Assembly (NCBI GenBank): GCA_902779785.1
Contig: CACZDC010000005.1
Location: 1 to 64,000, forward strand
Length of the DNA: 64,000 bases
Direction of reading: 5' to 3'
DNA from: an uncultured Bacteroidia bacterium
GTDB lineage: Bacteria; Bacteroidota; Bacteroidia; Bacteroidales; UBA932
The position numbers and the translations under genes are program-made. The stretch's first letter is position 1. Each line of letters begins with the position of its first letter. Under the pieces are notes generated by a model. It ran no database searches. It was not told the origin of the DNA and saw only the letters and a program-made list of their open reading frames with translations. Shown here piece after piece: positions 42,855-52,441 of this stretch.

Positions 42855-45784
42855 CTGTCATATTTGCCTGCCTGCTTCTGGGGAGCACGAGTCTCCATTC
42901 GCAGACCAGTCAGCTCACACGTGATTTCAGGGTCCCGGCCGATTCACTCCGAGCCAGGCTTCAGCGGCGCACCGGAGTGACCGCTCCTCTGAGCCTTACA
43001 CGGGTGGTAAAACACGGCAGTTCCGACCTGGACTTCTACTTTTCCCAGGAGCTTACGGAATATCCCTGGCGTACCGGAGACATCAACTGGCTCCGGAATG
43101 AATGGAAAGCTCTTTTTCCAAAAGCATACAAGGACAATACCCTGGGAGATTTCTACGCCGGAAAAGAAAAGAATCTCGTCACTGCCGAGCTTGAGATGCC
43201 CTTCCCGGATAACAGCGGCAAGCCATTTTACAAGTTTCTCCGCACGACCAACCATAAAACTCCCCCCCTCGTCCGGGGTGACGAGAACTGGGAAAAGGGG
43301 CTGAGCGGCCGCCACATCGCCATCTGGCAGAGCCACGGACGTTATTATGAGGTCAAAACTGACAGGTGGGAGTGGCAGAGAGCCGCAATCCACCGCACAG
43401 TGGAAGACCTCTACACTCAGAGCTACGTCCTCCCCTTCCTCATCCCGATGCTGGAGAACGCCGGGGCCTGCGTGATGACACCCAGGGAGCGCGACACGCA
43501 GAGCGCCGAAGTCGTGTGTGACAACGACCCTGCATTTGCCGGAGAGAGGGGCGAGCGCGTCAGAAGACGCGGAAATTACAGGGAGACAGGCGTATGGGCT
43601 GACGCCGGGGTGGGATTTGCAGACGTAAAAGAGAATTACGAGGGCTGCGAGAGCCCCTTCCGCATGGGAAGCGCCAGGATGATAAGTTCTTCAAGTTCCG
43701 GCCGCGAAGCTACGGCGACCTGGACACCCGACATTCCGAAAAGAGGGCTTTATGCAGTCTATGTTTCCTATAAGACCCTGTCCAACAGCGTCTCGGACGC
43801 ATCCTACACCGTCCGTCATCTAGGCGGCGAAACCACTCTCAAAGTCAACCAGAAGATGGGAGGAGGCACGTGGGTATATCTCGGCACCTTCGATTTCGGC
43901 AAAGGCAGGGACGGATGCGTCATCTTGTCGAACCGGAGCAAGGAAAATGGCGTCGTAAGCGCGGATGCCGTCCGTTTCGGCGGCGGGATGGGACGTTATC
44001 TCCGTGGAGGACGGACCTCCGGGCTTCCCGCCTATGCGGAAGGCGCTTTGTACAATATGCTTTGGAGCGGACTTGACAGTACCCGCCTGTCTTCCTGGGA
44101 GACAGACTATACCAGGGACTATGCCGGACGCGGCCAGTGGGTAAGCTGGCTCTGCGGAGGCTCGAGAGTCAATCCGGGACAAAAAGGGCTCAAGATTCCC
44201 ATCGACCTTTCCTTCGCCTTCCATACCGACGCCGGGGTGACCCCAAACGATTCCATAGTCGGCACTCTGGCCATCTACACTATGAAGTGCGACGGTAAAG
44301 AAGAACTGCCTAGCGGAGAAAGCCGCCTCAACTGCAGGGCCCTGACCGACCTCGTGCAGACTCAGATAGTGGAAGACATACGTGCCCTGTACAATCCGGG
44401 ATGGACAAGAAGGGGAACGTGGAACCGCTCCTACAGCGAATCCAGAACGACCTCGGTGCCTGCCGTACTGCTGGAACTCCTTGCCCATCAGAACTTTGCC
44501 GATATGCGCTACGGCCTGGACCCGGCATTCCGCTTCGATGTTTCCCGCGCCGCATACAAAGGGATACTGAAATATCTGTCCAACCGCTATGGCTGCCAAT
44601 ACGCCGTCCAGCCTCTTCCCGTCCACTCTTTTTCCGCAAGACTCGCCGACGGAGAAGTCCACCTTAGCTGGGAGCCAAGCCAGGACCCCTTGGAGCCGAC
44701 GGCCAAGCCCGAGGGCTATATTGTCCAGACAAGAGTCGATGACGGTGCGTTCAGCCAAGCGGTAAGCGCAGACAGGACCAGCATCTCCATTCCCGTCCGC
44801 AAGGGACACATCTACAGTTTCCGCGTCATCGCCTGGAACAAGGGAGGCAAAAGCCTGCCCTCGGAAACACTCTCCGTGGGAACGCCCGCCGGGAATCCGA
44901 AGAAAGTCCTTATAGTCAACAACTTCACCCGCATCTCAGCCCCGGCGTGGTTCGACACGCCGTCATACGCAGGCTTTGTCGACCGCATCGACAGCGGAGT
45001 GCCATACCTGGAAGACATACTGCTCACAGGCGAAGTCAACCAGTTCGACCGCTCTGCGGTATGGACGGATGACGACAATCCCGGCTTCGGTGGCTCGAAC
45101 GTAGAATACGCCGGACGCAAGGTCGGAGGCAACAGTTTTGACTATCCCTATGTCCACGGGAAAGCCCTCTTGAAAGCCGGCTATGCCTTTTCGTCAATGA
45201 GTCTAGAGGCCTTCGTGAAGGCGAAAGATGTCAGCGAAGAGGCCTTGGACCTGATCTGCGGCAAACAGGTCACAGTCCCGGACCGTGGCTTCAGCGTCTT
45301 TCCGGACGCCCTGCAGGAAGCCCTTCGCCGCTACGCCGCGAAGAAAGGCAATATCCTGATATCCGGTTCATACATAGGCACAGACGCCTGGGACCACGTC
45401 TATCCCCTTGACCCCGGCGACCAGGGACCTGTTCAGGGTTTCATCCAGGAGATACTTGGATATAAATGGCTCACTAATTTCGGCGACACTTCTGGTCGTA
45501 TATATGGAAGCGGGATGGATATCCGGACTACTCTCCGATACAACCGGAACTGGAGGGAGGATTACTACAAGGTAGAGAACCCGGACGGAATAATTCCGGC
45601 CTCCGACAAGGCAAAAACAGTTCTGCGCTACTCAGGAACGGACATTCCAGCCGGAGTCGCATTCGAGCAGGACGGCCGCCGAGTAATGGCCCTGGGCTTC
45701 CCTCTCGAGTCCATCACCGGCGAAGATGGGCTGAACGAAATCGTCAAAAAAAGCCTCGATTTTCTCACCAAGACTGACAAATAG
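42839..45784 (+). CDS. Secreted amidase-like protein with golvesin-type and fibronectin III domains
   Basis: Exported (signal MLRKIAVIFACLLLGSTSLHSQ) protein of 981 residues. GLSGRHIAIWQSHGRYYEV and later FAFHTDAGVTPNDSIVGTLAIY with VPAVLLELLAHQNFADM resemble a split amidase-type fold with metal-binding histidines. Between them SPFRMGSARM...ATWTPDIPKRGLYAVYVSY is a golvesin C-terminal-like beta domain, and a fibronectin III domain (VHLSWEPSQD) follows near residue 605. Proteins of this architecture in Bacteroidota are often labelled xanthan lyases without proof. Peptidoglycan or surface-polymer work is an inference. Confidence 0.7.
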   Translation: MLRKIAVIFACLLLGSTSLHSQTSQLTRDFRVPADSLRARLQRRTGVTAPLSLTRVVKHGSSDLDFYFSQELTEYPWRTGDINWLRNEWKALFPKAYKDNTLGDFYAGKEKNLVTAELEMPFPDNSGKPFYKFLRTTNHKTPPLVRGDENWEKGLSGRHIAIWQSHGRYYEVKTDRWEWQRAAIHRTVEDLYTQSYVLPFLIPMLENAGACVMTPRERDTQSAEVVCDNDPAFAGERGERVRRRGNYRETGVWADAGVGFADVKENYEGCESPFRMGSARMISSSSSGREATATWTPDIPKRGLYAVYVSYKTLSNSVSDASYTVRHLGGETTLKVNQKMGGGTWVYLGTFDFGKGRDGCVILSNRSKENGVVSADAVRFGGGMGRYLRGGRTSGLPAYAEGALYNMLWSGLDSTRLSSWETDYTRDYAGRGQWVSWLCGGSRVNPGQKGLKIPIDLSFAFHTDAGVTPNDSIVGTLAIYTMKCDGKEELPSGESRLNCRALTDLVQTQIVEDIRALYNPGWTRRGTWNRSYSESRTTSVPAVLLELLAHQNFADMRYGLDPAFRFDVSRAAYKGILKYLSNRYGCQYAVQPLPVHSFSARLADGEVHLSWEPSQDPLEPTAKPEGYIVQTRVDDGAFSQAVSADRTSISIPVRKGHIYSFRVIAWNKGGKSLPSETLSVGTPAGNPKKVLIVNNFTRISAPAWFDTPSYAGFVDRIDSGVPYLEDILLTGEVNQFDRSAVWTDDDNPGFGGSNVEYAGRKVGGNSFDYPYVHGKALLKAGYAFSSMSLEAFVKAKDVSEEALDLICGKQVTVPDRGFSVFPDALQEALRRYAAKKGNILISGSYIGTDAWDHVYPLDPGDQGPVQGFIQEILGYKWLTNFGDTSGRIYGSGMDIRTTLRYNRNWREDYYKVENPDGIIPASDKAKTVLRYSGTDIPAGVAFEQDGRRVMALGFPLESITGEDGLNEIVKKSLDFLTKTDK

Positions 45785-45815
45785 AAAAATTTTTGCAAAT
45801 TTTAGAAAGTTTTTA

Positions 45816-45845
45816 TTGTTTTTCAATATTTTCTTTCTATTTTTG
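45816..45845 (+). promoter_or_regulatory. Promoter of the NfeD-flotillin operon
   Basis: TTG (45816-45818), 19 bases, TATTTTTG (45838-45845) match the consensus in a very AT-rich stretch; leader about 18 bases. Confidence 0.75.
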
Positions 45846-45867
45846 CATCAACAAAGTTTTTCTGACT

Positions 45868-46473
45868 ATGATAGCATCCTGGTGGGCGGGACTTGACACC
45901 GCTATGAAAATTCTCTGGGGAATCACCTTTGCTGCTTCCCTCATCTTCATCGTTCAAACAATTATGACCTTCATCGGAGCCGATGCCGACGCCGATTTCT
46001 CTGCCGATGTGGACACGTCAGCGGATGGGAGCGACCTTTCCAACATTGACGGCGGGTCCAATCTCTACACCTTCCGGAACTTCGTCAATTTCTTCCTCGG
46101 TTTCGGATGGACCTCCGTCCTGCTTTATGACAGCGTCCGTCCGAGAATCCTGCTCTTTATCATCGCCGTCATCGTGGGCGTAGCCCTGGTGGCCGCCGTG
46201 ATGTGGCTGTTCAAATGGCTTGCAGGAATGCAGCAGAGCGGGACCATAGACATTTACAAGTCTGCCGTAGGCTGCAACGGTTCCGTTTATCTGACCATTC
46301 CGGCCTCCCGTTCCGGAGAAGGAAAGGTCCAGATAAGCATCAACGGCGCGGTCCGCGAATACAATGCGATGACCGACGGAGACAGCATCAAGAACGGCAC
46401 CACGATCAAAGTCGTGGAAGTGATTGACAATCATACCCTCCTTGTAGAAGAACTCAACTCTTATATTGTATAA
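45868..46473 (+). CDS. NfeD-like membrane protein
   Basis: A 201-residue partner of the flotillin encoded next. Three hydrophobic helices (residues about 8-35, 72-90, 95-115) are followed by a soluble beta-barrel OB-like domain (GCNGSVYLTIPASRSGEGKV to HTLLVEEL), the NfeD C-terminal fold. An acidic loop (GADADADFSADVDTSADGSD) sits between the first helices. The start at 45868 is picked because the promoter lies inside the longer open frame. Only two bases separate it from the flotillin gene, the usual NfeD-SPFH pairing. Confidence 0.82.
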   Translation: MIASWWAGLDTAMKILWGITFAASLIFIVQTIMTFIGADADADFSADVDTSADGSDLSNIDGGSNLYTFRNFVNFFLGFGWTSVLLYDSVRPRILLFIIAVIVGVALVAAVMWLFKWLAGMQQSGTIDIYKSAVGCNGSVYLTIPASRSGEGKVQISINGAVREYNAMTDGDSIKNGTTIKVVEVIDNHTLLVEELNSYIV

Positions 46474-46475
46474 TT

Positions 46476-47876
46476 ATGACACCTACACTGATCATTATCT
46501 TCGTGGCGGTCCTCTTCGTGACCCTGGCCGCCATCCTGAAGCGCTATCGCCGCTGCCCTTCCGACAAGATCCTTGTCATCTATGGTAAGACCGGAAGGTC
46601 TTCTTCCGCAAAGTGCATCCACGGCGGTGCCGCCTTCATCTGGCCTGTCTTCCAGGACTATTCCTACCTGGACCTCAAGCCCATCAGCATCGAGTGCAAC
46701 CTTACCAATGCACTGTCCAAGCAGAACATCCGTGTCGATGTCCCCTGCCGCTTCACCGTCGGTATCTCCACCGAGGCTGACGTAATGACCAACGCCGCAG
46801 AGCGTCTGCTCGGCCTCTCCCCCGAAAATATCCAGAACGTCGCCACCGATATCCTCTTCGGTCAGCTCCGTCTTGTCATCGCGACGATGGACATCGAGGA
46901 AATCAATGCCGACCGTGACAAATTCCTCGCCAGCGTTTCCGCCAACGTCGAGGCTGAACTCCGTAAAATCGGTCTGAAACTCATCAACGTGAACGTGACG
47001 GATATCCGCGACGAATCCGGCTATATCGAAGCTCTCGGTAAGGAGGCCGCCGCAAAGGCCATCAACGATGCGAAGAAGAGCGTTGCAGAGCAGAACCGCT
47101 ACGGTGAGATCGGTAAGGCCGAGGCCGACAGGGACAAGGATATCCGTATCGCCGAGACCACCCGTGACACCCGTATCAAGACCGCGGAAGCCAACGCCCT
47201 CGCAGTAGAAGGTGAAAACGCCTCAAAGATTACAATCGCCAACTCCGACGCAACCCGCCGCGAAAAGGAGGCCGAAGCCGCCCGTATCGCCGTCGCCGCA
47301 GAGAAGGTCCAGGCCGCAAAGGCCCTCGAAGAGGCCTACAAGAGCGAGCGTGACGCAGAACTTGCCCGTGCCGCCAGGGAGCAGGCTACCCAGCAGGCCA
47401 ACATCGTCGTCCCTGCCCAGATAGACAAGGAGAAAGCCATCATCGAGGCCGAGGCCCAGGCAGAACAGATCCGCCGCAAGGCAAAGGGTGAAGCCGACGC
47501 CATTTTCGCCAAGATGGATGCCCAGGCACGAGGTCTGCTCGAGATCCTCTCCAAGCAGGCTACCGGTTTCCAGCAACTCGTTTCCGCCGCAGAGGGAGAT
47601 CCTCAGAAGGCCGTGCTGATGATGATTGCCGACAAACTGCCCGAACTGGTCAAGACCCAGGTCGAAGCCGTCAAGGGTATAAATATCGACAAGGTCACTG
47701 TCTGGGATACCGGCAACGGTGCCGAAGGCAAGACCGCTACCTCAAACTTCATCTCCGGAATGATGAAGAGCGTACCTCCGCTTGAGGACCTCTTCAAGAT
47801 GGCCGGAATGGAACTGCCTTCCTACCTCAAGGGAAAGACTCCTCAGGCAGAAGAGCAGGAAACCCCCGAAAAATAA
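46476..47876 (+). CDS. Flotillin-like SPFH-domain protein
   Basis: Membrane-microdomain scaffold of 466 residues. One N-terminal membrane helix (TLIIIFVAVLFVTLAAIL), an SPFH domain (about 30-190, CPSDKILVIYGKTGRSSSAK, NVTDIRDESGYIEALG) and a long Ala/Glu-rich coiled coil (about 190-350, repeated EAEAARIAVAAEKVQAAKAL-type heptads) precede a C-terminal flotillin part. It differs from FloA by the long coiled coil and resembles YqiK/flotillin-1 forms. Codons are strongly biased, suggesting high expression. It follows NfeD and precedes a tiny HTH gene by six bases. Confidence 0.88.
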   Translation: MTPTLIIIFVAVLFVTLAAILKRYRRCPSDKILVIYGKTGRSSSAKCIHGGAAFIWPVFQDYSYLDLKPISIECNLTNALSKQNIRVDVPCRFTVGISTEADVMTNAAERLLGLSPENIQNVATDILFGQLRLVIATMDIEEINADRDKFLASVSANVEAELRKIGLKLINVNVTDIRDESGYIEALGKEAAAKAINDAKKSVAEQNRYGEIGKAEADRDKDIRIAETTRDTRIKTAEANALAVEGENASKITIANSDATRREKEAEAARIAVAAEKVQAAKALEEAYKSERDAELARAAREQATQQANIVVPAQIDKEKAIIEAEAQAEQIRRKAKGEADAIFAKMDAQARGLLEILSKQATGFQQLVSAAEGDPQKAVLMMIADKLPELVKTQVEAVKGINIDKVTVWDTGNGAEGKTATSNFISGMMKSVPPLEDLFKMAGMELPSYLKGKTPQAEEQETPEK

Positions 47877-47882
47877 GCAGTT

Positions 47883-48113
47883 ATGCCGATAGTTGTCAAT
47901 ATTGATGTAATGCTGGCCCGCCGGAAAATGTCCTCCGGCGAGCTGGCGGAAAAAGTCGGCATAACTCCAGCCAACCTTTCCATACTGAAATGCGGCAAGG
48001 CCAAGGCCGTCCGCATATCCACGATGAATGCAATATGCGAAGCCCTCGACTGCCAGCCCGGAGACATCCTGGAATACCGCAAAGAGGAAGTATCGAACAA
48101 TACCGAACAATGA
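47883..48113 (+). CDS. Small XRE-type helix-turn-helix regulator
   Basis: A 76-residue protein that is nearly all one Cro/C1-type helix-turn-helix (MLARRKMSSGELAEKVGITP, NLSILKCGKAKAVRISTMNA, CEALDCQPGDILEYR). Small stand-alone regulators of this kind (YozG-like) are common and their targets are unknown. It sits between flotillin and the M16 protease with an ATGA overlap at its end (48110-48113), so it belongs to that operon. It might regulate the operon itself, but no operator is apparent. Confidence 0.85.
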   Translation: MPIVVNIDVMLARRKMSSGELAEKVGITPANLSILKCGKAKAVRISTMNAICEALDCQPGDILEYRKEEVSNNTEQ

Positions 48114-50995
48114 GAAAATATCTTATTATCCTGACGGCGGCCCTGGCGGCGGCCGTCAGCTGCACTAAGTATGACTCCGTCAAGGGAGATCCTATGGAGT
48201 CCAGAATCTATACCCTTGACAACGGTCTCAAGATCTATATGACTGTCAACAAGGACGAGCCCCGTATTCAGACCTACATAGCCGTCAGGGTGGGCGGGAA
48301 AGACGATCCTGCCGACAATACGGGTCTGGCTCACTACCTTGAGCATATGATGTTCAAGGGGACGCAGCTTTTCGGCACTCAGGACTATGAGGCGGAGAAG
48401 CCCCTTCTCGCAGCAATAGACAGTCTATATGAAGTCTACCGCACTCTTACAGAGCCCGCGGAGCGCGAAGCCCTGTACCATCAGATAGACTCCATCAGCT
48501 ATGAGGCCTCAAAACTTGCCATACCGAACGAGTATGACAAGCTTATGAGCATCATAGGCAGCGACGGTTCCAACGCCTACACCTCAAATGACGTGACCTG
48601 CTATGTGGAGGAAATCCCTTCTAACCAGCTGGACGCCTGGGCAAGAATCGAGGCCGACCGCTTCCGCAACTGCGTGTTCCGCGGCTTCCATACCGAACTC
48701 GAGGCCGTATATGAGGAAAAGAATATGAGCCTTACCGATGATGGTGAAAAGGCTATGGACGCCCTTGATTCAATGCTTTTCGCCCGTCATCCCTATGGAA
48801 CCCAGACCGTAATTGGCACGCAGGACCATCTGAAGAACCCTTCCCTTCTCGCCATCCGCAAGCAGAAGGACACTTGGTATGTCCCCAACAACATCGCCAT
48901 CTGCCTTTCCGGCGATTTCAATCCTGACGAGGTCGTCGCTACCATCAAAAAGTACTTCGGCGACTGGGAGCCCAACAGGAATCTTCCTGAGAGGAATTTC
49001 CAGACAGAAGAGCTCCCCGGGGAACCTCAGTTCAAGGAAATCGTCGGCAACGAAGCCGAGTTCGTGATGATGGGCTGGCGCACTCCGGGTGCGTCCGACA
49101 AGGACTGCGTCCTCTCTGAAATTGCCGGAAGCATACTTTCCAACGGCATGGCCGGTCTGATGGACATAGACCTGATCCAGAGCCAGGCACTGCGTGGCGG
49201 GGTAGTATTCCCGTATAACCGCACCGAGGCCGGATTATTCCTTGTGGAAGGTGTTCCGCAGGAAGGCCAGAAGCTGGAAGATGTCCGCGACCTCCTTCTC
49301 GGCGAGATCGGGAAACTTGCCAAAGGAGAATTCTCCGACACCCTTCTCCAGGCAGTAAAGGCTAACTACAAACTGGAGCAGATGAAAGCTCTGACCTCCA
49401 ACAGAGGCCGTGCTCATCTCTTCGTGGACTCCTTCGTCAACGGGACCAAGTGGTCGGACGAGGTAGGGAAAATGGCGCGTGTGGAAGCAATCACCAAAGA
49501 GGAAATCGTTGACTGGGCAAGCGAATATCTCAAGGCCGAGAACTATTCCGCAGTATTCAAGCGGCTTGGGGAAGACCTGAATATAAAGAAGATAGACGCC
49601 CCGAAGATCACTCCTATCGTGACCAACCGCGACAAGCAGAGCGCCTTCCTTCAGGAGATTGCCGCAATAGAACCTGCACCAATCGAGCCCGTTTTCGTGG
49701 ACTTTGAGAAAGACCTCTCCGTACTGGGACACAACGGTCTTGAGTTCCTCTACAAGAAGAACGAAAAGAACGATATCGCATCACTCAGTTTCCGCTTCGA
49801 CCGCGGCAGCGACAGCGATCCGCTCCTCCCCCACGCTTCGACCTATCTGGAATATCTCGGGACAGCCGATATGAGGGCGGACCAGATCAACAGCGAACTC
49901 TACTCCCTCGCCTGCGAATGGAGCTTGAATGTCGGAGCCAACACCACTGTGGTGAAAGTAAGCGGTCTTAGCGAGAATATAGGCAAAGCCCTCGGCATTG
50001 TAGAAGAACTCCTTGGCGGAGCGATTCCCGACGAAGCAGTCCTGGCACAGCTCAAAATGGACATCCTCAGAGGACGCGCGGATGCAAAGAAAAACCAGAG
50101 AGCCTGTAACGGAGCCCTACAGAACTATCTGATCTACGGAAAGGACTATATCCAAAAGAAAACCCTCTCCAACGAAGCCCTGACGGCTCTTTCCTCCGAA
50201 GATCTGCTCGGCAGCGTCAAGGATTTGCTCGGGAAACAGCACCGCATTCTCTATTATGGTCCGGAAAGCCCAGAGAAGGTTCTGGAAACTCTCGACAATG
50301 TCCATAAGAGCACTGATCTGGCACCCCTGCAGAAGACCTATGCAATCAAGCAGCAGACCCCGAAGAGTTACGTCCTTCTCGCGCCCTACCCCTCACGTCA
50401 GTTCAACTATGTCCAGTACTCCAACCGCGGCGAAAGCTTCGACCTAGCGGAAGACCCCTTCATCGAGCTTTTCAACGAGTACTACGGAGGCGGGATGAAC
50501 GCCATCGTGTTCCAGGAAATGAGAGAATCCCGCGCCCTTGCCTATGGCGCCGGGGCCTGGCTGAGCACCCCTTCCTTCAAAACCGACAGCTATTCTTTCC
50601 GCGCCTTCATCGCTTCGCAGAACGACAAGCTCCGCAAGGCCGTGGAAGGCTTTGACGAGATTATTGAAACTCTTCCGGAAGCGCCTGAGAATCTGGAAAT
50701 TGCAAAGGCAGCGATACTCTCCAGACTCCGCACCGGGCGCACTATCGGAGAGGCCGTGCTCTACTCATATCTCAATGCCAAAGAACTCGGACTTGACGAG
50801 CCTCTGGAAAAACAACTCTATGAAAAAGTCGGAGAGCTGACGATGGACGACCTTCTCGCCACCCACGCCAAATGGATCAAGGGCCGCAGCTACACCTACG
50901 GCATCCTCGGTGATCCCAAGGACCTTGACCTGGCCTACCTGAAGACTCTGGGAGAGCTCAGGCAAGTATCGCTGGAGGAAATTTTCGGCTACTAG
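48110..50995 (+). CDS. M16-family zinc metalloprotease, lipoprotein
   Basis: Full-length two-half inverzincin of 961 residues. The start at 48110 (MRKYLIILTAALAAAVSC) gives a lipobox. The zinc motif HYLEH (residues 75-79) with the downstream glutamate in TELEAVYEEKNMSL marks an active N-terminal half; the C-terminal half (about 520-961) is the inactive clamp with the R/Y-type pattern (GGGMNAIVFQEMRESRALAYG). Members digest peptides in the periplasm or process other proteins. It ends overlapping the converging GH28 gene by four bases. Confidence 0.93.
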   Translation: MRKYLIILTAALAAAVSCTKYDSVKGDPMESRIYTLDNGLKIYMTVNKDEPRIQTYIAVRVGGKDDPADNTGLAHYLEHMMFKGTQLFGTQDYEAEKPLLAAIDSLYEVYRTLTEPAEREALYHQIDSISYEASKLAIPNEYDKLMSIIGSDGSNAYTSNDVTCYVEEIPSNQLDAWARIEADRFRNCVFRGFHTELEAVYEEKNMSLTDDGEKAMDALDSMLFARHPYGTQTVIGTQDHLKNPSLLAIRKQKDTWYVPNNIAICLSGDFNPDEVVATIKKYFGDWEPNRNLPERNFQTEELPGEPQFKEIVGNEAEFVMMGWRTPGASDKDCVLSEIAGSILSNGMAGLMDIDLIQSQALRGGVVFPYNRTEAGLFLVEGVPQEGQKLEDVRDLLLGEIGKLAKGEFSDTLLQAVKANYKLEQMKALTSNRGRAHLFVDSFVNGTKWSDEVGKMARVEAITKEEIVDWASEYLKAENYSAVFKRLGEDLNIKKIDAPKITPIVTNRDKQSAFLQEIAAIEPAPIEPVFVDFEKDLSVLGHNGLEFLYKKNEKNDIASLSFRFDRGSDSDPLLPHASTYLEYLGTADMRADQINSELYSLACEWSLNVGANTTVVKVSGLSENIGKALGIVEELLGGAIPDEAVLAQLKMDILRGRADAKKNQRACNGALQNYLIYGKDYIQKKTLSNEALTALSSEDLLGSVKDLLGKQHRILYYGPESPEKVLETLDNVHKSTDLAPLQKTYAIKQQTPKSYVLLAPYPSRQFNYVQYSNRGESFDLAEDPFIELFNEYYGGGMNAIVFQEMRESRALAYGAGAWLSTPSFKTDSYSFRAFIASQNDKLRKAVEGFDEIIETLPEAPENLEIAKAAILSRLRTGRTIGEAVLYSYLNAKELGLDEPLEKQLYEKVGELTMDDLLATHAKWIKGRSYTYGILGDPKDLDLAYLKTLGELRQVSLEEIFGY

Positions 50996-52314
50996 AAAGT
51001 CAGCAGCCTAACATTTTCCATCTTTATGCTGAGCGGGTCGTCGATGTCCCGCTCAGTTTCGTTATAGAAGATGGTGGCATCCTTCAGAGTGATGTCGTGA
51101 ATCATCTGCAGCGGCCCCTTGCTGCGGATCGCCGCCGAACAGCCGCGGCAGCTCAGCCTCTCGATATGGATATCAGTAAACTCAGGAAGGAAATTCTGAG
51201 TCTTCGCGGCCTGGTTGTCCTCATAGCCGGCAGGACGGTCCGCATAGGTCGTCTGGAAGACGATGGCCTCGTCCTTTATGTCGGTCATCACTATGTCGCT
51301 GATACGGATATTGCTGCATTTTCCGCCACGCTCCGGAGCGCTTTTAAAGCGCAGTCCGGTATCCGTTCCGCAGAAAGTATTGTGCCTCACAGTAATATTC
51401 TCCATTCCTCCGGAGAATTCCGAGCCAATCACAAAACCGCCGTGGGCGTGGAATACTATATTATTCTCAATCAAAACATCCTTGCAGGGTCCGGCTGCGA
51501 CACCCTTCTCCCCCGCCCCAGCCTTGAGGCAGATACCGTCATCGCCCACATCCACGCTGCAGCGGGCAATCTTCACCCTCTGGCAGGACATTATGTCGAT
51601 GCCGTCTCCGTTCTGGGCGTTCCAGGGGCAGCGCACCGTAACATCTTCGATAGTGACGTCCTGGCAACGGGTAGGGACAAGATGGAAACGAGGCGAGTTC
51701 TGAATAGTCACCCCGCTTACGCTCACCCTCACACATTCCGTAAGTCGGATCATATGGGCCCGGAGTTTTTCCTCGGCCTTCTCGCTTTCCGTAAGGTTAG
51801 GGAAATGCTTGAGATTGAAGGGATACCACAGTGAGCCGTCCTCGGTTATGCTCCCGCCTTTTTTGCGGTATTCTTTCCATTCCACATCGCTGACCTTGGA
51901 ACGTTTGACCGGACGCCACCAAGCTCCGTTCCCATCTATTATGCCCTCTCCTGAGATACTCACATCGTGACGCTTTGACGCGCTGATTGCAGGGCGCCCG
52001 CCCTTGCCGTCCACGAACTCTTTCTTGTCGGGGGTAAAAAGGATTACTGCACCCCTGTCCAGATGAAGATCGATTGCGTCTTTGAGGACGATGGGACCTG
52101 TGAGCCACAGACCTTCAGTCACATTCAGATGCCCTCCGCCCTGCTTCGAAAGGGCGGAAATGGCCTTGCGGAAAGCTTCTGTATTGGAAGTCACGCCGTC
52201 CGGGACTCCGCCGAAATCGGCAAGGGAAACATAATTGTCCGGGATAACAGGCTTATCCTGAGCCCCAAGACCGAGCGGCAGAAGGATAAGAAGGATTGCG
52301 AGGATTCTTTTCAT
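50992..52314 (-). CDS. GH28 family polygalacturonase/rhamnogalacturonase-like enzyme
   Basis: Exported (signal MKRILAILLILLPLGLGAQ) right-handed beta-helix hydrolase of 440 residues. GH28 catalytic markers are NGDGIDIMSC with the first acidic residue, DVGDDGICLKAG with the adjacent aspartate pair, and HGGFVIGSE with the conserved histidine. It cleaves pectin backbones: homogalacturonan, or rhamnogalacturonan, which would release rhamnose-containing pieces and link it to the rha genes in this window. It is transcribed against the M16 gene and divergently from hsdR. Confidence 0.92.
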   Translation of the reverse strand: MKRILAILLILLPLGLGAQDKPVIPDNYVSLADFGGVPDGVTSNTEAFRKAISALSKQGGGHLNVTEGLWLTGPIVLKDAIDLHLDRGAVILFTPDKKEFVDGKGGRPAISASKRHDVSISGEGIIDGNGAWWRPVKRSKVSDVEWKEYRKKGGSITEDGSLWYPFNLKHFPNLTESEKAEEKLRAHMIRLTECVRVSVSGVTIQNSPRFHLVPTRCQDVTIEDVTVRCPWNAQNGDGIDIMSCQRVKIARCSVDVGDDGICLKAGAGEKGVAAGPCKDVLIENNIVFHAHGGFVIGSEFSGGMENITVRHNTFCGTDTGLRFKSAPERGGKCSNIRISDIVMTDIKDEAIVFQTTYADRPAGYEDNQAAKTQNFLPEFTDIHIERLSCRGCSAAIRSKGPLQMIHDITLKDATIFYNETERDIDDPLSIKMENVRLLTF

Positions 52315-52370
52315 TGCTTCGTGTAGAGTTTCTACCTGCGAATATACAAAAAGATTCTGAAAATAAACTT

Positions 52371-52400
52371 TTGAGAAAGAGGCGAAAAGTGCTAAATTTG
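52371..52400 (+). promoter_or_regulatory. hsdR operon promoter
   Basis: TTG (52371-52373), 19 bases, TAAATTTG (52393-52400) match the consensus; leader about 37 bases before hsdR. Confidence 0.75.
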
Positions 52401-52441
52401 TAGCTTATAGAACGGCTCCCTAATTAATTGCATTAAGCGAA

